Part shown: positions 23,839 through 28,854 of the stretch, piece after piece
Layout: every line of letters begins with the position of its first letter
How positions within the stretch are numbered: position 1 is the first letter of the stretch
DNA from: Cloacimonetes bacterium UBA3900
Lineage (GTDB): Bacteria; Cloacimonadota; Cloacimonadia; Cloacimonadales; Cloacimonadaceae
Assembly: GCA_002391675.1 (NCBI GenBank)
Contig: DGFM01000041.1
Coordinates: 1 to 28,854, forward strand
Direction of reading: 5' to 3'
Length of the DNA stretch: 28,854 nt
Position numbers and translations under genes: made by a program
The notes under the pieces: generated by a model
Databases searched by the model: none
Told to the model about the DNA's origin: nothing
The model's input: the letters and a program-made list of their open reading frames with translations, nothing else

Positions 23839-26800
23839 ATGAGAAGAATTGCATGCTTGGCAATCCTAAGCCTGCTTATGATTGTCGCCCACTTGGTGGC
23901 AGCACCTCACAGCTTCTTACCCGTTGAGGCTACTCAGCCGGATGGAAGCAGGATCAACATCTATGCCAGCGGTGACGAGTTTCACAACTGGCTGCACGAT
24001 GAGAACAACTATACTATCGTAAAGGACGAAAGCGGCGCCTACGTCTATGCCATGCAGGAGCGTGGCAGCCTAGTTCCCTCAGATTTGTTAGTGGGAAGAG
24101 ATAGCCCATCCATGCGTAACATCACACCGGGACTGAACCTGAGCAGGGAAGAGATCAAAGCCAAATACGATCGCTATGCAGATATGCGGGATTACTCCAA
24201 TGCCCGCGCCCCACATTCAGGGCAATTGAACAACATCGTGATCTTCGTCAAGTTTTCGGATAGCCCCAATTTCAGCACTCCCTTCAGTACCTATCAGCAG
24301 ATTTTCAACTCCACCACAGACAACTCGATGAAGCGCTATTTCCAGGCAGCTTCCTATAATCAGCTCACCATCAATTCTCACTTCTACCCTGCGCCCAGTG
24401 GGAATACAGTGGTTTGCTACACAGACACCTATCCACGCAGTTTCTTCCAGCCCTATGACGCCTCTAACAACCCCAATGGCTATTCTGGACATGACCAGCG
24501 CACAGAACGTGAACAGCAGATGCTGAAGCGGGCTGTGGAAGGTGTGAGATCGGGGATTCCCACTTCTTTGAATATCGACGGAGACAACGATGGCTACGTG
24601 GATAACGTTTGCTTCATCATCCAGGGTGCCACAGATGGCTGGTCAGATCTGCTCTGGCCGCACAAATGGGCTCTCTATACTGTCGACGCCAGGATAAATG
24701 GCAAGCGTGTGTGGGAATTCAATTTCCAACTGGAGAACTCATTGGATTATTCCGGTGCCAGCGTGCTTTCGCATGAGATGTTCCACAGCCTGGGAGCGCC
24801 GGACCTGTATAGATATTATGACAGAACTATCACACCTATAGGGAGTTGGGACTTGATGGCTGCCAACCTCAATCCGCCTCAACACATGGGTGCTTGGATG
24901 AAACACAGGTACGGGCAGTGGATCAGCAACGTTCCCACCATCACCACCTCCGGAACTTATACACTTTCCCCGGTGGCGTCTTCCTCCACCAACAATATCT
25001 ACCGCATCAATAGCTGGAAAGCGGATGAATACTATGTGTTGGAATATAGAAAGTCGGACGGCACCTACGACGGCAACCTTCCGGGCACCGGACTGCTGGT
25101 CTACCGGCTGGATACGGATGAGGAAGGCAATGCCCAAGGCCCTCCCGATGAACTCTATATCTACAGGCCGGGTGGTACCAACAGCGTGGATGGCAACCTG
25201 AACCAGGCCCACTTTTCAGCGCAAACCGGGCGCACCGAGCTCAGCGAAGCAACCACGCCCAACGGCTTTTTGGGTGATGGCTCAGCCGGAGGTTTGAACC
25301 TCTTTGACGTGGGTTCTGCCGGCAATACGATCACTTTCAAGGTGAAAATATCGGATATTCAGCTCACCTACCCGCATGGGGGAGAAGTCTGGCAGAGCGG
25401 CGATAACAGGGTAATCACCTGGAAGAGCAAAGCCTATACGGGAAGCGTGAAACTGGAGTACAGCAGCAATGGCGGCCAAAGCTGGACTCAGATCGCAACA
25501 AACGTGAGCAATAGCGGCAGTTACACCTGGTATGGCGTGCCTTCCATGAACAACAGCACCAACGTGCACATCCGCATCAGCCTCTTGGGCACAAGCCATT
25601 CGGATTCAAACTACTATCCCTTTACTGTGAGCGGAACAAGCTGGAATCCTCCCCGTAACCTCAGCGCCATACCCCGCAACGGCTATGTGACCCTCAACTG
25701 GCAAGCCCCAATATCCGGAACTCCCACAAGTTACCGCATCTATCGCAATGGCAGCCTGCTGAATACGGTCACAGCGCTCACTTACACAGACAACGCCGTA
25801 GTGAACGAGACCACCTATTCCTACTACGTGACCGCTGTCTATAGTGACGGCGTTTCTGAGCCCTCCAACACGGTTCAGGCCACGCCCACCGCCAATGTGC
25901 CTACCAGCGTCATCCTCGGCAGCGGTACCGATTCCAACGGCAATTCCACCGCCTGTCCCGTCAACGTTTATTACAAAAGCCTGCACGGGCAGTCCGTATA
26001 TACCAAGGCGGAACTCAACGCTGCCGGAGTATTCGGTCCCATCAATATCACCGGGCTTGGTTTCAATATCACCGGCTTGCCGACCCAGGCCATGCCCAAT
26101 TACGTTGTCCGTATGGGACACACCAACGCTACCAACGTATCCGACTGGATCGCCACCGGCCTCACTCAGGTCTGGAGACGTTCTTCCTTCCAGCCCACAG
26201 CCACCGGCTGGAATATGTATACCCTCTCCACTCCATTCTACTGGGATGGAAATCAAAACATTGTGGTTGACACCGCCTTTAGCCAAATCGGTTCTTACAG
26301 CAGCAGTGGAACCACTCAGTACACTGCGGTTACCAACGGTTACCGCTTTACACGCCTTGACTCTGCTGACCAGACCGACGTCTTTAGTGGTGGTTATATC
26401 TCCGAACAACGTCCCAACCTCAGGCTGATCACGCAGGCCATCCCTTCAGGTCCCATGATCATGGTCAATCCCACTTCTCTGGAATATGGCGATGTAGCCG
26501 TGGGTAACACCGAAGTGCAGACCTTCACCATTCAGAACGTTGGGAATCAGACTCTTACCGGAACCATCACCACACCTGCAGGTTATACTGTGGCTGAGTC
26601 AGGTCGTTTTGCCAAAGTCCATACGACAGGAAAAGAAAGCCGCAACAGCTTGGCTTTCAGCATTAACGCAGGCGCCAGCAAAACCTACAACCTCTCTTTT
26701 GCACCTTCCGAAGCTATCGCTTACAACGGTAACGTGGTAATTGCCAACAATTCCAGCAACGACCCCAACGTTAACATTGCGGTGAGCGGTATGGGTTATA

Positions 26801-28566
26801 TTCCGCCCATTATCAGCATCGACAACAACGCTCTCTCTGCCAACCTGAGGGTAGATACCCAGGGCACAGACAGCTTTACCATCACCAACAGCGGTAGTAA
26901 GCCCCTTACCTTCAACATTGGTATGGAGAGACAAAACTCTAAAGCTCACGGCAAAACCCAAGCAGTTACCGACCAAGGCAAAAGCATCGCAGGCAGCACC
27001 TTAACCTCGGATGCTACGGATTATCTGCCCGGTACCACGGTGGATTGGACCTTCACCGTATACAACGGCAGCACAGACAACGAATGGCTCACGGACGTAA
27101 TCATCACTTTCCCCGCGGGTGTGACTGTGAACAGCTTTACCGACTTCGTGGGCGGTAGTGGTGGACCATTGACTCCGGATGTGAGCAGCGGCAACGGTGT
27201 AACCATCACTTGGCACGGCGTGAATTCCTACGGCAACGGATATATTCACATGAATGAATCCGCCACCGCTACGGTCAACGTGAGCATAGCCTCAAGCTTC
27301 AGTGGCAGTCTTACTCTGCCTTGGACTATTAATGGTGATAACTATCTAGCAGAACCCCACACTCTCTCGGGCTCTATAGTTCTGCTGGAAAATATACCAT
27401 GGCTGAGCGTAGCACCTCTCTCCGGCACACTTGCCGCAGGAGCGAGCACCACCATCACCGCCAATTTCTCTGCCGTCGGTATGGCGGTGGGCACTTACCA
27501 GGCCCTGATCACCATACACTCCAACGACGCCGTCAACCCCAATCTTAATCTGAGTGCCACCATGGATGTTTGGGCTCCCGATATCATAGCGGGTACGTCT
27601 TATCCTGCCAGCAACGTGACCGGCGCCACCTTCGTCTCCAACCATGATCTGTTCATCGTCCCGGGAGTAGACGAAAACACACCGGCAATGGCCGACCTGC
27701 CCAATCTGGACCCTGCAACTTCACATATTGCCGGCTACACCGGAGGAGATAACAACGTTACCCTCACCTTCACCATCTCTACAGCCGGCGACTGGTATCT
27801 CATGGGCTATTGGGGTGGAAGCTGGCATCAAGCCACACCCTTCCCTCTGACGGTTTCATCAGGGAGCGGGACGGTCACGCTCAGCGGCATCGACTTCACC
27901 GGCGCTAAGGGTGATGTCTACGTAGTCCTCAGTCCCGACAACAACCCCACCTTGCCCGTGGAGCTCTCGCATTTCTCTGCTACGCTCACCGCGGAAAACT
28001 ACGTGCAGCTCACCTGGACTTCACAGACGGAAAGCAATCTCCTGGGCTACAACGTCTACCGCAACGACGCTTCAGACCTGAGTTCTGCGCTCAAAGTCTC
28101 CGAGCTGATCGAAGGCACAAACACCTCCATCGCACAGACCTATATCTACGTGGATGAGGAATTGCAGCAAGACGGAACCTATTACTACTGGCTGCAAAAT
28201 GTGGATCTGGATGGCAAAGTTGGCTTCCACGGGCCCGCCAGCGTGGTCTACAGCACAGGCGGAGGGCCCGGCGCGCCTCCCATCCCGCTGGTTACCAGGC
28301 TGGAAAACGCCTATCCCAACCCCTTCAATCCTGATACCACCATCCGTTACCAGCTCAAAGACCCCGCCCAGGTGAGGATAGATATCTACAACCTCAAAGG
28401 GCAGATAGTGCGCAGCTTCTCGCAAAGCCACGACGCCCCCGGATATTACAAGCTCAATTGGGACGGCTGCGATGGCTCCGGCAGAGCCCTGTCTTCCGGC
28501 GTGTATCTCTATAAGATGAGCGCAGGCAGCTATCAGGCCGCCAAGAAGCTGGTGCTGAAGAAATAA
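23839..28566 (+). CDS. Secreted M6-family metallopeptidase with type IX-like sorting domain (paralogue 2, enlarged)
   Basis: A 1575-residue paralogue of the preceding gene, nearly identical to it in the propeptide and M6 domain (zinc motif HEMFHSLGAPD, H312, E313, H316). The signal peptide covers 1-22. Domains in order: M6 (about 125-500), DIQLTYPHGGEVW beta domain (506-600), FN3 (603-684), unassigned module (690-864), ASH-like domains (870-1035), DUF11-like domain (1050-1183), BACON-like domain (1187-1245), the GYWGGSWHQATPFPL beta domain, an FN3-like domain and the sorting domain YPNPFNPDTTIRYQL (from 1492) ending KKLVLKK. The 870-1245 block is absent from paralogue 1 but present in the C25 peptidase. 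The ribosome binding site is AAAGAGGA just before the ATG. It probably digests extracellular protein and may be anchored or released through the type IX system. Confidence 0.92.
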   Translation: MRRIACLAILSLLMIVAHLVAAPHSFLPVEATQPDGSRINIYASGDEFHNWLHDENNYTIVKDESGAYVYAMQERGSLVPSDLLVGRDSPSMRNITPGLNLSREEIKAKYDRYADMRDYSNARAPHSGQLNNIVIFVKFSDSPNFSTPFSTYQQIFNSTTDNSMKRYFQAASYNQLTINSHFYPAPSGNTVVCYTDTYPRSFFQPYDASNNPNGYSGHDQRTEREQQMLKRAVEGVRSGIPTSLNIDGDNDGYVDNVCFIIQGATDGWSDLLWPHKWALYTVDARINGKRVWEFNFQLENSLDYSGASVLSHEMFHSLGAPDLYRYYDRTITPIGSWDLMAANLNPPQHMGAWMKHRYGQWISNVPTITTSGTYTLSPVASSSTNNIYRINSWKADEYYVLEYRKSDGTYDGNLPGTGLLVYRLDTDEEGNAQGPPDELYIYRPGGTNSVDGNLNQAHFSAQTGRTELSEATTPNGFLGDGSAGGLNLFDVGSAGNTITFKVKISDIQLTYPHGGEVWQSGDNRVITWKSKAYTGSVKLEYSSNGGQSWTQIATNVSNSGSYTWYGVPSMNNSTNVHIRISLLGTSHSDSNYYPFTVSGTSWNPPRNLSAIPRNGYVTLNWQAPISGTPTSYRIYRNGSLLNTVTALTYTDNAVVNETTYSYYVTAVYSDGVSEPSNTVQATPTANVPTSVILGSGTDSNGNSTACPVNVYYKSLHGQSVYTKAELNAAGVFGPINITGLGFNITGLPTQAMPNYVVRMGHTNATNVSDWIATGLTQVWRRSSFQPTATGWNMYTLSTPFYWDGNQNIVVDTAFSQIGSYSSSGTTQYTAVTNGYRFTRLDSADQTDVFSGGYISEQRPNLRLITQAIPSGPMIMVNPTSLEYGDVAVGNTEVQTFTIQNVGNQTLTGTITTPAGYTVAESGRFAKVHTTGKESRNSLAFSINAGASKTYNLSFAPSEAIAYNGNVVIANNSSNDPNVNIAVSGMGYIPPIISIDNNALSANLRVDTQGTDSFTITNSGSKPLTFNIGMERQNSKAHGKTQAVTDQGKSIAGSTLTSDATDYLPGTTVDWTFTVYNGSTDNEWLTDVIITFPAGVTVNSFTDFVGGSGGPLTPDVSSGNGVTITWHGVNSYGNGYIHMNESATATVNVSIASSFSGSLTLPWTINGDNYLAEPHTLSGSIVLLENIPWLSVAPLSGTLAAGASTTITANFSAVGMAVGTYQALITIHSNDAVNPNLNLSATMDVWAPDIIAGTSYPASNVTGATFVSNHDLFIVPGVDENTPAMADLPNLDPATSHIAGYTGGDNNVTLTFTISTAGDWYLMGYWGGSWHQATPFPLTVSSGSGTVTLSGIDFTGAKGDVYVVLSPDNNPTLPVELSHFSATLTAENYVQLTWTSQTESNLLGYNVYRNDASDLSSALKVSELIEGTNTSIAQTYIYVDEELQQDGTYYYWLQNVDLDGKVGFHGPASVVYSTGGGPGAPPIPLVTRLENAYPNPFNPDTTIRYQLKDPAQVRIDIYNLKGQIVRSFSQSHDAPGYYKLNWDGCDGSGRALSSGVYLYKMSAGSYQAAKKLVLKK
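25906..26430 (+). repeat. Unassigned beta module, copy 4 (within M6 paralogue 2)
   Basis: About 175 residues from SVILGSGTDSNG to RPNLRLIT, with CPVNVYYKSLHGQSVYTKAE, LGFNITG, VRMGHTNA, TGLTQVWRRSSF, TGWNMYTLSTPF and NIVVDTAF. Parts such as TATGWNMYTLSTPF and TNGYRF are closer to copy 2 in the C25 peptidase than to copy 3. Confidence 0.75.
26446..27573 (+). repeat. ASH-DUF11-BACON block, copy B (shared with the C25 peptidase)
   Basis: A 1128-bp segment from GPMIMVNPTSLEY to ATMDVW, matching copy A at 15481-16617 in order, length and boundaries. Paralogue 1 lacks it: there the module (ending 22620) leads almost directly to the next shared beta domain. Confidence 0.8.
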
Positions 28567-28589
28567 ACCTTAAAATATAGCAATATATC

Positions 28590-28618
28590 AAAGCCTCGGG
28601 GGTTTATCCCGGGGCTTT
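28590..28618 (+). terminator. Rho-independent terminator after M6 paralogue 2
   Basis: AAAGCCTCGGG (28590-28600) pairs with CCCGGGGCTTT (28608-28618) over 11 bp with one T-G wobble and a 7-base loop. It starts 24 bases after the stop codon. The T-run is limited to the end of the stem. Confidence 0.8.
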
Positions 28619-28649
28619 GCTTGTGAGGGAGGGGCGGCTTCGCCGGCCA

Positions 28650-28677
28650 GTTGTTAGTTGTTAGTTGTTAGTTGTTA
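28650..28677 (+). repeat. Heptanucleotide tandem repeat (GTTGTTA)x4
   Basis: Four perfect head-to-tail copies of GTTGTTA in intergenic DNA, followed by GTG. The short, spacer-free unit marks a simple sequence repeat, not a CRISPR array. Confidence 0.9.
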
Positions 28678-28749
28678 GTGCTGGCGCAAGTGATTGGTAT
28701 ACGGGTAGTTGCTGTTGAGGTGCGCGTGGTTTTGGGGCTCTTTGTTTTT

Positions 28750-28765
28750 CCACGAATTACACGAA
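28750..28765 (-). repeat. Inverted copy of the dispersed 16-mer
   Basis: CCACGAATTACACGAA is the exact reverse complement of 19569-19584. On the minus strand it is followed by an A-rich run as in the first copy. Confidence 0.65.
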
Positions 28766-28854
28766 CCTGTCGAATAGGGAGAGAAGCTGCGCTGGAGGTG
28801 CAGATGCTCTTGTATGGTCGCTTGCCATAGCGACCGAGGTAGCCGGAGCTTGCC

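Larger units (their letters stand above)
28567..28854. other. Gene-free right end of the window
   Basis: After the terminator there is a GC-rich GGCG-GCTT-CGCC hairpin, a heptamer tandem repeat, the inverted copy of the dispersed 16-mer (28750-28765), and a GGTCGCT/AGCGACC hairpin (28816-28822 with 28829-28835). No coding region was recognised before the window ends. Confidence 0.6.

Noticed and set aside
28650..28677. Possible CRISPR array
   Set aside because: The unit is only 7 bases and there are no spacers.

Overview
The window looks like chromosomal DNA of an anaerobic, amino-acid-fermenting Gram-negative bacterium of the FCB assemblage, most likely a member of Cloacimonadota. This is an inference from gene content. 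The secreted M6 peptidases end in a type IX secretion / FlgD-like sorting domain (YPNPFNP...TTIRYQL), the exoproteins share FCB-style beta-sandwich modules, and a 2-oxoacid:ferredoxin oxidoreductase operon carries an aminotransferase and methylmalonyl-CoA epimerase. The DNA is moderately GC-rich, and this codon use leaves long but meaningless antisense open frames.

Layout. 1-2487: the C-terminal part of an unusually large GlmS (its 5' end lies outside the window), then ispF. 2553-7549: a tightly coupled operon of a small SpoVG-like protein, a class I/II aminotransferase, the four subunits of a 2-oxoacid:ferredoxin oxidoreductase (order D-A-B-C) and methylmalonyl-CoA epimerase. Most junctions overlap by 1-4 bases. 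The set suits transamination of an amino acid, oxidative decarboxylation of the 2-oxoacid to an acyl-CoA, and, if that acyl-CoA is succinyl-CoA, entry into the methylmalonyl-CoA/propionate route. A hairpin closes the operon. 7639-8959: a pyridoxal/pyridoxamine kinase, whose product PLP the aminotransferase needs, and a DUF5683 membrane protein. 9001-11034 (minus strand): exonuclease III and an SdpR/SdpI-type regulator-immunity pair with no toxin gene visible.

11368-28566 is a secreted-protease locus. A 2027-residue gingipain-like C25 cysteine peptidase is followed after one base by an M14 zinc carboxypeptidase, then a strong terminator. After a 733-bp gene-free stretch with structured and repeat-like DNA come two tandem paralogous M6 metallopeptidases (1198 and 1575 aa). 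Three of the four proteases share exchangeable C-terminal modules. The second M6 protein shares a 1.9-kb block with the C25 protein, and in this block it looks closer to C25 than to its own tandem paralogue, which points to module shuffling or gene conversion. A roughly 170-residue module that I cannot assign occurs four times. Together, secreted endo- and carboxypeptidases plus an intracellular amino-acid oxidation operon suggest a protein-degrading, amino-acid-fermenting lifestyle.

No tRNA, rRNA, CRISPR array or transposase gene was recognised. Most remaining open frames are antisense or out-of-frame shadows of the genes listed. I did not find a system that I can call wholly new; the best candidates are the shuffled exoprotein modules, the GlmS insertions and the structured 19.3-19.6 kb intergenic element.
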